From an uncultured Pelagibacteraceae bacterium (GTDB taxonomy: Bacteria > Pseudomonadota > Alphaproteobacteria > Pelagibacterales > Pelagibacteraceae), in NCBI GenBank assembly GCA_902566315.1, contig CACFIL010000006.1, positions 1-51,090 on the forward strand: a stretch of 51,090 nt of DNA. The letters run 5' to 3'. The position numbers and the translations under genes are program-made. A model generated the notes under the pieces. It was not told the origin of the DNA. It searched no databases and worked only from the letters and a program-made list of their open reading frames with translations. Shown here in pieces: positions 1-7,969 of the stretch. Position 1 is the stretch's first letter. Each line of letters starts with the position of its first letter.

Positions 1-632
1 TGATGAACGATTTCATGTCCTTTGGAATTCATAGGCTTTGGAAAAAAAACCTTATGAATTGGATGAGTCCAACAAAAAACAAAAAGTACTTAGATGTTGC
101 TTGTGGAACTGGTGATTTAGGAAAATTATTTTTAGATAATACAGATAAAAATGGAGAAATTTTCTCTTCAGATTCGAACATCAAAATGATTGAAAAAGGA
201 AAAAAAAGACTTAGCAAGTATAAAAATATAAAATGGGTTGTTGCAGAGGCAGAAAAGTTGCCATTCAAAAATGATACTTTTGATTTTTATACAATAAGTT
301 TTGGTTTGCGAAATACAAAAAATTTAAATAAATCTTTATCAGAAGCTCACAGAGTTCTTAAACCTGGAGGAAGATATATGTGTTTAGAATTTTCAAAAAT
401 TCAAAATTCTAATTTAGATTTTTTATATAAAAATTATTCGAAATTAATTCCGCATATAGGAAAGGCAGTTGTTGGGGATAAAGACCCTTACGAATATTTG
501 ACAAAAAGTATAGAAGAATTTGTTAATCAGGAGGAATTGATCGATTTAATGAAACAAAATAATTTTAAAAATTGTTCATATAGAAATCTATCTGGTGGAA
601 TAGTAGCTATTCATTCTGGTTGGAAAATATAA
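1..632 (+). CDS. ubiE: UbiE, ubiquinone/menaquinone C-methyltransferase (5' truncated by window)
   Basis: This is a class I SAM-dependent methyltransferase that C-methylates the benzoquinol ring in ubiquinone synthesis. The SAM-binding motif DVACGTGDLG lies near residue 32 of the visible part, and the family's C-terminal SGGIVAIHSGWKI is intact. The first visible Met (base 3) aligns with an internal Met of the family stretch preceding the MSFGIHRLWK motif, so the true start lies upstream of the window and roughly 40 residues are missing. The stop overlaps the ubiB start by one base (TAATG), which implies translational coupling in a quinone-synthesis operon. Confidence 0.93.
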   Translation, partial: MNDFMSFGIHRLWKKNLMNWMSPTKNKKYLDVACGTGDLGKLFLDNTDKNGEIFSSDSNIKMIEKGKKRLSKYKNIKWVVAEAEKLPFKNDTFDFYTISFGLRNTKNLNKSLSEAHRVLKPGGRYMCLEFSKIQNSNLDFLYKNYSKLIPHIGKAVVGDKDPYEYLTKSIEEFVNQEELIDLMKQNNFKNCSYRNLSGGIVAIHSGWKI

Positions 633-2200
633 TGTTCAAAAGATTAATTACTTTATTTAAACTTGGTAGAAAACTCGCTAAGTCAGATGTTTTAAGTATT
701 GTATCAAAATTTAACAAACCACCTTTACTAATAAGTGTAATATTTAAATTACTTTCCTTTTCGTTTACAAAAAAAGATGAGTCACATGATAATTTAAACG
801 AAGGAGAAAAATTATCTAATTCTCTGGCATCTATGGGAACAACATTTATTAAACTTGGCCAATTTTTAGCGACAAGGCCTGATATAATAGGAGATAAATT
901 ATCAAAAGAGCTAGAAAATTTACAAGACAAACTTCCGCCTTTTCCACAATCAAAAGCTAAAGAAATGATTAAAAAAGACTTAGGTGATGAACTATATAAT
1001 TCAATTATTAATATTAGTGAACCAGTTGCAGCTGCCTCTATTGCTCAAGTACATAAAGCTCAAATAAACGATAGTGGAGTTATTAAAAATGTAGCAATAA
1101 AAATACTAAGACCAAATATTAAAAAGATCTTTAATGAAGAAGTAGATGCTTTGATGCTTTTTGCCTATATAATTGAGTCATTAATCAAGAAAACTAAACG
1201 ATTAAAGCTTGTTGAAGTAGTTTTTTTATTGAAAGAAATTACCAGTCTTGAGATGGATTTAAGATTTGAAGCCGCTGCAGCTAACGAATATGCAGAAAAC
1301 ACCAAAAATGACGTGGGTTTTGAAGTTCCTAAGATCTATTGGGACTATACAAGCGAAAATATAATGACCCTTGATTGGATTGACGGTGTATCTATTAGAG
1401 AGACAGAAGAGCTAGAGAAAAGATCAATTGATACAAAAAAAATTGCTACTGATATAATTCAACATTTCTTAAGACATGCTGTAAGAGATGGTTTTTTTCA
1501 CGCGGATATGCATCAAGGAAATATTTTTGTAAATGAAAGTGGTCAAATTGTTCCTATAGATTTTGGTATCATGGGAAGGCTAGACAATATTAGCAAAAGA
1601 TTTTTAGCTGAAATTTTATTTGGTTTTATACAAAGAGATTATAAAAAAGTTGCAGAAGTTCATCTTGCAGCAGGACTAGTCCCAAATAATGTACCTGTCA
1701 ATGATCTTGCTCAAGCATTAAGATCAATTGGTGAACCGATTTTTGGTCACTCTATAAAAAATATTTCAGGTGGTAAGCTACTAAAACAACTTTTTGATGT
1801 TACCGAAAAATTTAATATGCAGACTCAACCTCAGTTGCTTATGTTGCAAAAAACAATGGTAGTAGTTGAAGGAGTTGCAAGAAGATTAAATCCTGAAACA
1901 AACATTTGGGAAACATCTAAACCTGTTCTAGAAAAATGGCTAAAAGAAACTAAAGATCCTATAAATTCAATTAATGAAACGTTAAAAGACTCTGTGGAAG
2001 TATTAAAACGTCTTCCAAATTTACCTGAGGTAATGGATAAAGCAAACCAAGCCCTCAATTACCTTGCAAGTGGTCAAATACCCCAAAATTCAAACTCGTA
2101 TAATGAATTAAACACTAAAAAAGAAGAAATGAAGTCATTTAGAAACCAGTCTATTATTGGCTTATTATCTCTTGTAATTTTAACCCTATTGGTATTTTAA
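632..2200 (+). CDS. ubiB: UbiB, ABC1/ADCK-type kinase-like protein of ubiquinone biosynthesis
   Basis: UbiB is an atypical protein-kinase-like ATPase needed for ubiquinone synthesis at the inner membrane. The ADCK hallmarks are visible: SLGxxFIKLGQ-like SMGTTFIKLGQFLATRPD, the Ala-rich nucleotide loop AAASIAQVHKA, the catalytic segment HADMHQGNIF and metal-binding IDFGIMGR. One hydrophobic segment ends the protein (SIIGLLSLVILTLLVF), matching the family's C-terminal anchor. I chose ATG 632, which overlaps the ubiE stop, rather than an in-frame TTG at 620 inside ubiE. Length (522 residues) is normal. Confidence 0.95.
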   Translation: MFKRLITLFKLGRKLAKSDVLSIVSKFNKPPLLISVIFKLLSFSFTKKDESHDNLNEGEKLSNSLASMGTTFIKLGQFLATRPDIIGDKLSKELENLQDKLPPFPQSKAKEMIKKDLGDELYNSIINISEPVAAASIAQVHKAQINDSGVIKNVAIKILRPNIKKIFNEEVDALMLFAYIIESLIKKTKRLKLVEVVFLLKEITSLEMDLRFEAAAANEYAENTKNDVGFEVPKIYWDYTSENIMTLDWIDGVSIRETEELEKRSIDTKKIATDIIQHFLRHAVRDGFFHADMHQGNIFVNESGQIVPIDFGIMGRLDNISKRFLAEILFGFIQRDYKKVAEVHLAAGLVPNNVPVNDLAQALRSIGEPIFGHSIKNISGGKLLKQLFDVTEKFNMQTQPQLLMLQKTMVVVEGVARRLNPETNIWETSKPVLEKWLKETKDPINSINETLKDSVEVLKRLPNLPEVMDKANQALNYLASGQIPQNSNSYNELNTKKEEMKSFRNQSIIGLLSLVILTLLVF

Positions 2201-2208
2201 TTCTCCTC

Positions 2209-3400
2209 ATGAAAAATAAAAAAATACTTCTAATCATATGTGGAGGAATATCTGCTTACAAAAGCTTAGAAGTGATAAGAGGTTTAAAAAAAAGAGATGT
2301 AAGTATTAAAACAATACTTACAAAGAGTGGTAAAAACTTTGTAACACCTCTGTCTATTTCATCACTTTCGCAGGAAAAAGTATATGAAGACATATTCAGT
2401 GCAGAAAATGAAGCTGAAATGGATCATATTTCACTTTCTAGATGGGCAGATTTAATTTTAATTGTGCCTGCAACAGCAAATACAATCTCAAAATTAAGTT
2501 ATGGTTTAACCGACGACCTAGCTAGTACTGTCATTTTAGCATCTGATAAACAGGTTTTTTTGGTCCCAGCTATGAATGTAAGAATGTGGGAACACAAATC
2601 AACTAAAGATAATTTATCAAAACTAAAAAGTTACGGTTATAAGATTATTGGCCCTGAAATTGGGGATATGGCTTGTGGAGAGTATGGAAAAGGCAAAATG
2701 TCAGAACCATCATATATATTAGAGACTATAGAAAATTATTTTAAGAATATTGAAAAAAATAAAAAATATAAGGCATTAGTTACAGCTGGACCTACTAAAG
2801 AGTTTATAGATCCAGTAAGATTTATAACTAATAAATCAAGTGGAAAACAAGGATATGAAATTGCTAAATCATTTAGAGATAATGGTTTTGAAACAACACT
2901 TATTTCTGGAGAAACAAATTTAGACCCGGTTGAAGGAGTTAAATTTATTTCAGTTAAAACTGCAGAAGAAATGTTTAGGGAAACTCTCAGAAATCTACCA
3001 ACTGATGTTGCTATTTTTAATGCAGCAGTAGCAGATTTTAAAGTTAAACAGATCAATAGTGAAAAAATTAAAAAAAGTGAACATTTGGATCTTAAGTTAG
3101 AAAAAAATATTGATATTTTATCAAACATATCAAATCATAATTCTCTTAGACCAAAAATTACAATTGGATTTGCAGCAGAATCACAAAATCTTGAGATAAA
3201 TTCAAAGAGAAAATTAGACCAAAAAAAATTGTGATTGGATTATTGCAAATGATATTTCTAATAAAACAATAGGTTTTGACTCAGATGATAATGAAGTTTC
3301 TATATTTTATAAAAATAAAAAAAGTGAAAAGTTATTAAAGAAAAGTAAATCTTTAATAGCATCTGAGATAGTGGATAGAGTTATCTCTGAGCTTAATTAA
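2209..3400 (+). CDS. coaBC: CoaBC, phosphopantothenoylcysteine synthetase/decarboxylase, interrupted by a +1 frameshift
   Basis: This bifunctional enzyme of coenzyme A synthesis ligates cysteine to 4'-phosphopantothenate (CoaB) and decarboxylates the product with FMN (CoaC). The CoaC half shows GGISAYKSLE, PATANTISKLSYGLTDDL and PAMNVRMWEH. The CoaB half shows VTAGPTKEFIDPVRFITN and FNAAVADFK. The starting frame stops at 3232-3234 just after an A8 run (3221-3228). The conserved C-terminus continues in the next frame from about 3224 (KNCDWIIANDIS) and ends at the TAA at 3398-3400, 58 codons later. Removing one A restores a full-length protein. This may be an assembly error, polymerase slippage or a real lesion; the clean downstream frame argues against long-standing decay. 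Confidence 0.85.
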
Positions 3401-3403
3401 GTA

Positions 3404-3841
3404 ATGGTGAAGGTTTTATTTAAGAGACTTAACCAAAAAGCAAAACTTCCAAGTTATAAAACTAGTGGATCTTCGGGTATGGATCTGATGGCATGTGTAG
3501 ATAAACCTATAACAATCAAGCCAAATGAGTCTAAGTTGATACCAACAGGTATTGCAATTGCAATTCCTGAAGATACAGAAGTTCAAATTAGACCAAGATC
3601 AGGTCTTGCCGCAAAATCAAGTATTAGCGTACTAAATACACCAGGTACAATTGATAGTGATTACAGAGGAGAGCTAAAAATTATTTTATTTAACCATGGT
3701 AAAGATGAATTTACTGTCAATGATGAAGATAGAGTTGCTCAAATGGTTTTAATGCCTATTTTAAAAGTAGAAATTGAAGAAACAAATGAATTACCTGAGA
3801 CAGTTAGAGGGTCTGGAGGATTTGGATCTACTGGTAAATAG
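3404..3841 (+). CDS. dut: Deoxyuridine 5'-triphosphate nucleotidohydrolase (dUTPase)
   Basis: It hydrolyses dUTP to dUMP and pyrophosphate, keeping uracil out of DNA and feeding dTMP synthesis. All trimeric dUTPase motifs are present in order: SSGMDLMA (1), PRSGLAAK (2), GTIDSDYRGELKIIL (3), DRVAQMVL (4) and the C-terminal Gly-rich RGSGGFGSTGK (5) that closes over the substrate. At 145 residues it has the usual length. It starts three bases after the restored coaBC stop. The coaBC-dut order is common in alphaproteobacteria and supports the frameshift interpretation upstream. Confidence 0.96.
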   Translation: MVKVLFKRLNQKAKLPSYKTSGSSGMDLMACVDKPITIKPNESKLIPTGIAIAIPEDTEVQIRPRSGLAAKSSISVLNTPGTIDSDYRGELKIILFNHGKDEFTVNDEDRVAQMVLMPILKVEIEETNELPETVRGSGGFGSTGK

Positions 3842-3844
3842 TAA

Positions 3845-4594
3845 ATGTTTAGTAAAAAAGACTTAGAGCGATATTCAAGACAGATTATTTTAAAAAAGGT
3901 TGGAGTTTTAGGTCAAAAGAAAATTCAAAATGCTAAAGTTTTAGTTGTTGGGTGTGGTGGCTTAGGGGCACCAGTTATTGATTTACTTTGTCGAGCAGGT
4001 ATTGGTGAAATTGGTTTGATAGACCATGATAAAGTGAGTATATCAAATTTACATCGACAAGTTATGTTCACTGCTGAAGATGTTGGAAAATATAAAGTTA
4101 ATATTTTAAAAAAAAAAATTAATCAAATTAATAAAAAGGTAAAAGTAAAAACATATAGAGTTAAAGCAGAGGATAAAAATTTAGGAAAAATTCTTAAACA
4201 GTATGATGTTATTGTTGATGGTACAGATAATTTTAAAGCAAAATTTCTTTTAAATAAATTTTCGTTAAAATATAAAAAAAAACTTATTATTGGAGCTATA
4301 AGTAAATTTGAAGGACATATTTTTACATTTGATTTTAGTTTAAAAAAAAGTCCCTGTTTAAAATGTTTTTACCAAGGTGAACCAGCAGATGGAGTTTTGG
4401 ATTGTGAAACAGATGGTATATTGGGATCAACGGCAGTTATTACAGGTAGCCTACAGGCCAATGAGGTTTTGAAGGCAATTTTAAATGTTGGTAAAAATTT
4501 AAATTCCCATATTTTAATAATAGATTTATTAAATCTTAAATTTAGAAAAGTATTATTTAGAAAAAGAAAAGGATGTATATGCGAAAATTTTTAA
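3845..4594 (+). CDS. MoeB/ThiF/HesA-family adenylyltransferase (E1-like)
   Basis: This family adenylates the C-terminal Gly-Gly of a small sulfur carrier (MoaD or ThiS) for molybdopterin or thiamin synthesis. The nucleotide-binding loop VVGCGGLGAPV is near residue 34, followed by SNLHRQVMF, VDGTDNF and a zinc-type CxxC (PCLKCF). The second zinc pair is unusual: the protein ends KGCICENF, giving C-x-C instead of the usual C-x2-C. There is no rhodanese tail (249 residues). Sequence alone does not separate MoeB from ThiF. The 3' end overlaps the next gene by 16 bases, suggesting coupling. Confidence 0.85.
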   Translation: MFSKKDLERYSRQIILKKVGVLGQKKIQNAKVLVVGCGGLGAPVIDLLCRAGIGEIGLIDHDKVSISNLHRQVMFTAEDVGKYKVNILKKKINQINKKVKVKTYRVKAEDKNLGKILKQYDVIVDGTDNFKAKFLLNKFSLKYKKKLIIGAISKFEGHIFTFDFSLKKSPCLKCFYQGEPADGVLDCETDGILGSTAVITGSLQANEVLKAILNVGKNLNSHILIIDLLNLKFRKVLFRKRKGCICENF

Positions 4595-5028
4595 TACTTT
4601 CATTTTTTTTTCTTTTACCATTTTCATCGTTCGCTCAAGAAAATAATTATTTTCTGATGTTAAAAAATAAAAAAGTAAATGTTAGATACGGTCCAAGCTT
4701 TGATTATCCAATTAAATATGTTTATAGAAAGATAGAATTACCTCTAAAAGTAATCGATAAAAAAGAAAATTTCAGAAGAGTTATTGATCATAAAAAAAAT
4801 AGTGGTTGGATCCATATTTCACAATTGAGGAATTCACGTTCTATAATCACCAAATCTGAAAAAATTCTATTTAGAAAACCTACGAAATATTCAAAACCAT
4901 TGGCAAAGTTGGATAAGGGTCGTCTTTTAAAAGTTATTAAATGCGAAGAAAAATGGTGTAATATAAGTACGGGCGATTACTCAGGTTGGATTTTGAAAGA
5001 TGACAAAATTTGGGGTATCGTTAATTAA
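4579..5028 (+). CDS. Secreted bacterial SH3-domain protein
   Basis: A signal peptide is clear: basic MRKF, a hydrophobic stretch of about 12 residues and cleavage after SSFA. Two SH3-like repeats follow, the first with the VNVRYGPSFDYPI motif and WIH, the second ending GWILKDDKIWG. Such domains bind cell-wall or other periplasmic ligands; the specific partner is unknown. I prefer ATG 4579 over ATG 4573 because the AAAAGG upstream sits at correct spacing for 4579 and this gives the cleaner signal peptide. The gene overlaps the E1-like gene in front and ends 8 bases inside the convergent DUF3501 gene. Confidence 0.8.
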   Translation: MRKFLILSFFFLLPFSSFAQENNYFLMLKNKKVNVRYGPSFDYPIKYVYRKIELPLKVIDKKENFRRVIDHKKNSGWIHISQLRNSRSIITKSEKILFRKPTKYSKPLAKLDKGRLLKVIKCEEKWCNISTGDYSGWILKDDKIWGIVN

Positions 5029-5614
5029 AGTCTGCAGAAAGAGCTTTAATATTATCTTCCGAAAATTTAGTTGTGTGTGAATATTCTTTATGATCAATAC
5101 CTACTTCAATTGAATTATTTTGGTCTTTGAACTTATTTATTTGATCATCTGAAAATTTAAAATGTATAAATTGAACTGAAGATGCTTTTCCATCCTCTGA
5201 AGTTCTATCAACATCCATTTCTGGAACCGCATAAATTTTTTCGTTCCCAACTTTAATAAATATATTATTTTCTACTCCACCTAACTTTCCAAGAAACTCT
5301 GCTCTTATAATTGGATTATCTATCTCAAACATTAAAGTGGCAACTAATTCTTTTCCATTAGGGATTAAAGGATTATATGCTGCAAGTTCGTCTGCAACTT
5401 GTTCATCTCCGCCCTTTTCAATGTAAAGCATTTCTTGAACTTGGGCTATCATAGTTTCATAACATTCAAAATAAAATGTTGCATAAGGCCCTAAAAGAAC
5501 TCTTCTATTTTTTTTAAACTGAACTAATTCTTTTCTCATTTGTCTTCTAACCTTAGTGTATGCATCTAAAGGAAGGAGATCGTCTTTTGTAATAATTTTT
5601 TGCTCTTTTGACAT
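5021..5614 (-). CDS. DUF3501 family protein
   Basis: A soluble 197-residue protein that I recognise as DUF3501, whose biochemical activity is not established. It has the family's N-terminal basic helix (YTKVRRQMRKELVQFKKNRR), FECYETMIAQVQEML and the acidic PEMDVDRTSEDGKASSV segment, and no cysteines that would bind a cluster. It starts one base after the Fe-S oxidoreductase stop, so the two are almost certainly one transcript. DUF3501 genes accompany rubrerythrin and GlpC-like oxidoreductases in other proteobacteria, which suggests a role in the same oxidative-stress unit. The 3' end overlaps the convergent SH3 gene. Confidence 0.85.
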   Translation of the reverse strand: MSKEQKIITKDDLLPLDAYTKVRRQMRKELVQFKKNRRVLLGPYATFYFECYETMIAQVQEMLYIEKGGDEQVADELAAYNPLIPNGKELVATLMFEIDNPIIRAEFLGKLGGVENNIFIKVGNEKIYAVPEMDVDRTSEDGKASSVQFIHFKFSDDQINKFKDQNNSIEVGIDHKEYSHTTKFSEDNIKALSADFN

Positions 5615-5615
5615 T

Positions 5616-6920
5616 CTATAATCGATAACTTTTTGAAACTATCTCAATTGGGTGCACAGCTTCATCATTAACAATATTTGTATCATCAGCTAACTGTTTA
5701 ATATGTTTGCCAGCTAATGGACAGTCAGAAGCCATATACTTATTATTTTTTCTTTTGCCCACTTTATTTGCTATGTCATGGGTTTCTTTCATAATACCGA
5801 AGGTTCCACCATGACCAGCACATCTTTCAACTACATCTAATTTTATATTTGGAATTAATTTAAGCATATCTCTTGCCTTGTTACCCATATTCTGTGCTCT
5901 AGCATGACAAGCATTATGAACAGTTACTCCTCCATCAATTTCTTTTAAGCCATCTACCAGTCCTTCTTTATTAGCAATATCCATTACATATTCGTCAATA
6001 TCGAGTGTATTTTGAGAGAGTTTCTTAATTATTCCATCATTTGGCATCAATAAAGGCCATTCGAACTTTAACATTAATCCACAACTTGCAGTCAATGTTA
6101 CTACTTTATAACCCTTTTCGACATATTTAATTAATTCTCTAGAAACTAACTCTGCTTGCTTTGTAACTTGATCTAAATCTGCTTGTTCCAGATAAGGCAT
6201 ACCACAACAGCCCGCATAAGAGTGTTCTACTTCTACATTATTATGATGAAGTACTTTTAAAGCTGCTTCTCCAGTTTTTTTTTTATTAAAGTTAACAAAA
6301 CAAGTGGAATAAATTACAACTTTTCTTTCTTTATGTTTTGGTAATATATTTTTTTTAAATTTTTGAAAATAATTTGCAAAAGTTTCTTTATTATATTTTG
6401 GTAAAATAGCTCTTTTATCTATTCCAGTAAAAAATTCTAAAACTTTTCTAGCAAATTTATTTTTAACATTTGTAATCCAATTAATAAAAAAGCTAAAAAA
6501 TATTCCTATTTTTGAATTTCTATCAATTTGAGTTAATTGGTTGGCAGTTTTTGAAATATCACCATTTTTTCTTTGAGCCGTTCTATATCTCAACATCAAA
6601 TGTGGAAAATCTAAATCAAATTCATGTGGTGGTACATAAGGACATTTAGTCATAAAACACATATCACATAAAGTGCAAGCATCTACAACAGGTTTAAACT
6701 TATCACTTGAAAGATCTGATACCTCGCCTCCTTCAGTTTCATCGATAAAGTCAAATAATTTTGGAAAACTGTCACACAAATTAAAGCATCTTCTACATCC
6801 ATGACATATATCAAATACTCTTCTCATTTCCTGATCAATTTTCTCAGGATTTATAAAATCTGGATCCCTAAATTTTAATGGGTATCTTATGGGTGCTTGT
6901 GTGCCGCCTTCTTTACTCAT
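5616..6920 (-). CDS. GlpC/heterodisulfide reductase-like Fe-S oxidoreductase
   Basis: A 434-residue iron-sulfur electron carrier. Two 4Fe-4S clusters are expected from CHGCRRCFNLCDSFP (near residue 39) and CTLCDMCFMTKCPYVPP (near residue 81). The C-terminal half carries the Cys-rich (CCG) repeats: CCGMPY in the first, and CAGHGGTFG, where the second Cys of CCG is lost, in the second. STCFVN and NACHAR are further CCG-type ligand segments. It resembles GlpC without any GlpA/GlpB neighbours. Sitting between rubrerythrin and DUF3501 in one operon, it is a plausible electron donor to rubrerythrin. That role is inference; the Fe-S assignment is direct. Confidence 0.88.
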   Translation of the reverse strand: MSKEGGTQAPIRYPLKFRDPDFINPEKIDQEMRRVFDICHGCRRCFNLCDSFPKLFDFIDETEGGEVSDLSSDKFKPVVDACTLCDMCFMTKCPYVPPHEFDLDFPHLMLRYRTAQRKNGDISKTANQLTQIDRNSKIGIFFSFFINWITNVKNKFARKVLEFFTGIDKRAILPKYNKETFANYFQKFKKNILPKHKERKVVIYSTCFVNFNKKKTGEAALKVLHHNNVEVEHSYAGCCGMPYLEQADLDQVTKQAELVSRELIKYVEKGYKVVTLTASCGLMLKFEWPLLMPNDGIIKKLSQNTLDIDEYVMDIANKEGLVDGLKEIDGGVTVHNACHARAQNMGNKARDMLKLIPNIKLDVVERCAGHGGTFGIMKETHDIANKVGKRKNNKYMASDCPLAGKHIKQLADDTNIVNDEAVHPIEIVSKSYRL

Positions 6921-6940
6921 AGATTTTTATAAATGTGATT

Positions 6941-6969
6941 TTTGTGGACGAGAGGGGTTCGTCCACAAA
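6941..6969 (-). other. Intercistronic hairpin between rubrerythrin and Fe-S oxidoreductase genes
   Basis: This is a perfect 11-bp inverted repeat: TTTGTGGACGA (6941-6951), a 7-base loop, and TCGTCCACAAA (6959-6969). It is GC-rich against very AT-rich surroundings. In the transcribed (minus) direction no uninterrupted U-run follows it, so it looks like a partial terminator or an mRNA-stabilising or processing element. It would allow more rubrerythrin than downstream product from one transcript. Confidence 0.7.
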
Positions 6970-6975
6970 TTTTAT

Positions 6976-7392
6976 TTAAGCAATGCTTTCTAAAGTCTTT
7001 TGAAATTTACCTGCGTGTGATTTTTCAGCTTTTGCTAAAGTCTCAAACCAGTCAGCTATTTCGTCAAAACCTTCATCTCTAGCTGTCTTAGCCATTCCAG
7101 GGTACATATCTGTGTACTCATGTGTTTCACCTTGGATTGCAGACTCAAGATTTGCTTTAGTTTCACCAATTGGTTTACCAGTTGCTGGATCACCTACTTC
7201 TTCTAAATATTCTAAGTGTCCATGCGCATGTCCAGTTTCTCCTTCAGCAGTTGATCTAAATACCGCTGCTACATCGTTAAAACCTTCAACATCCGCTTTT
7301 TGAGCAAAATAAAGATATCTTCTATTTGCTTGACTTTCTCCAGCAAATGCTTCTTTCAAATTTTCCTCTGTTTTACTACCTTTTAATGACAT
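6976..7392 (-). CDS. Rubrerythrin-type diiron protein, without rubredoxin domain
   Basis: A ferritin-like four-helix protein of 138 residues. Its two ExxH-type metal motifs are in [15 protein letters not shown] and [11 protein letters not shown], with the helix-1 Glu in [12 protein letters not shown]. Rubrerythrins reduce hydrogen peroxide at a diiron centre. The usual C-terminal rubredoxin domain is absent, so an outside electron donor is needed; the adjacent Fe-S oxidoreductase is the obvious candidate. A strong Shine-Dalgarno (TAGGAG, five bases from ATG) and a near-consensus promoter suggest high expression. Likely control by the adjacent Irr-type regulator is discussed at the motif entries. 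Confidence 0.93.
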   Translation of the reverse strand: MSLKGSKTEENLKEAFAGESQANRRYLYFAQKADVEGFNDVAAVFRSTAEGETGHAHGHLEYLEEVGDPATGKPIGETKANLESAIQGETHEYTDMYPGMAKTARDEGFDEIADWFETLAKAEKSHAGKFQKTLESIA

Positions 7393-7427
7393 ATTTACTC
7401 CTACTATTAATAATGATTCTAGAGTGA

Positions 7428-7457
7428 TTTATATATAGAGGAATTATTATATGTCAA
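7428..7457 (-). promoter_or_regulatory. Predicted sigma-70-type promoter of the rubrerythrin operon
   Basis: On the minus strand a perfect -35 box TTGACA (7457-7452) is followed 16 bases later by TATATA (7435-7430), running into TATAAA. Transcription would start near 7422, leaving a leader of about 30 bases with a strong AGGAG ribosome site at 7402-7398. It is the best promoter match I saw in the window. Confidence 0.65.
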
Positions 7458-7460
7458 CAG

Positions 7461-7470
7461 TTTAGAATAA
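7461..7470 (-). promoter_or_regulatory. Candidate Irr/iron-control motif upstream of rubrerythrin
   Basis: The minus strand reads TTATTCTAAA directly upstream of the rubrerythrin -35 box. The same ten bases occur at 7948-7957 in the irr-fabA intergenic region. TTCTAAA resembles half of the rhizobial iron-control element (TTTAGAA-N-TTCTAAA-like). Binding by the neighbouring Irr-type protein is inferred. Confidence 0.4.
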
Positions 7471-7506
7471 ATATAAAGTATTATTTAAACTATTGATATT
7501 ATTAAA

Positions 7507-7935
7507 CTATTTTTGAGATTGATTATCACTCACAATTTTAGCGATAACTTCTACAGATCTTATTTTTTTTCCCGGGATTGTTCTTTTTATATTAACTTCA
7601 TCAACGTCATCTTGATGAATATCAATCAATCTATTTTCTTCCTCGTCATAGAAATGGTGATGATGAGTTACATTTGTATCATAATAACTTTGTGAAGCAT
7701 TTAGTGGAATCTCTTTTAAGTAACCCTTTTTAATAAATGCATGAACAGTATTGTAAACGGTTGCTAATGAAACCTTAATATTTGCTTGATTTTCAATGAT
7801 TTTAACCAATTCTTTGATGGTAAAGTGAAAGGTCTTTTCCGCATCAAACAACACCTCACAAATTTTAATTCTTTGTTTTGTGGGTCTTAAACCTGATTTT
7901 CTCAACTTTTCTATATATTGATCAGCGTAAACCAT
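7507..7935 (-). CDS. irr: Irr-type Fur-family transcriptional regulator
   Basis: A 142-residue Fur-superfamily repressor. The N-terminal winged helix (LRPTKQRIKICEVLF, then SLATVYNTVHAF) precedes a dimerisation domain with the run THHHHFYDEEENRLIDI. This HHH-containing motif typifies the alphaproteobacterial Irr branch, which senses haem/iron status. The N-terminal haem-regulatory GCP motif of Bradyrhizobium Irr is absent and there are no zinc CxxC pairs. Divergent placement from fabA-fabB-fabI matches a conserved alphaproteobacterial arrangement. A PerR-like peroxide role is the main alternative. An inverted repeat just upstream is a probable autoregulatory operator. Confidence 0.85.
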   Translation of the reverse strand: MVYADQYIEKLRKSGLRPTKQRIKICEVLFDAEKTFHFTIKELVKIIENQANIKVSLATVYNTVHAFIKKGYLKEIPLNASQSYYDTNVTHHHHFYDEEENRLIDIHQDDVDEVNIKRTIPGKKIRSVEVIAKIVSDNQSQK

Positions 7936-7948
7936 TACTAATTATAAT

Positions 7949-7962
7949 TATTCTAAAGAATA
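7949..7962. promoter_or_regulatory. Inverted repeat in the irr-fabA intergenic region, candidate Irr operator
   Basis: TATTCT-AA-AGAATA is a perfect 6-bp inverted repeat with a 2-base spacer. It lies 14 bases upstream of the irr ATG and within the -35 region of the predicted fabA promoter, so one bound dimer could affect both divergent genes. It includes most of the decamer TTATTCTAAA that recurs before rubrerythrin. Confidence 0.5.
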
Positions 7963-7969
7963 TCTATAT

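Noticed and set aside
620..631. In-frame TTG start of ubiB inside ubiE
   Set aside because: ATG 632 overlaps the ubiE stop in the common TAATG arrangement and gives the usual UbiB N-terminus.
6941..6969. Rho-independent terminator after rubrerythrin
   Set aside because: Stem is strong, but no U-run follows on the minus strand and the next gene starts 21 bases downstream; kept as an intercistronic hairpin instead.
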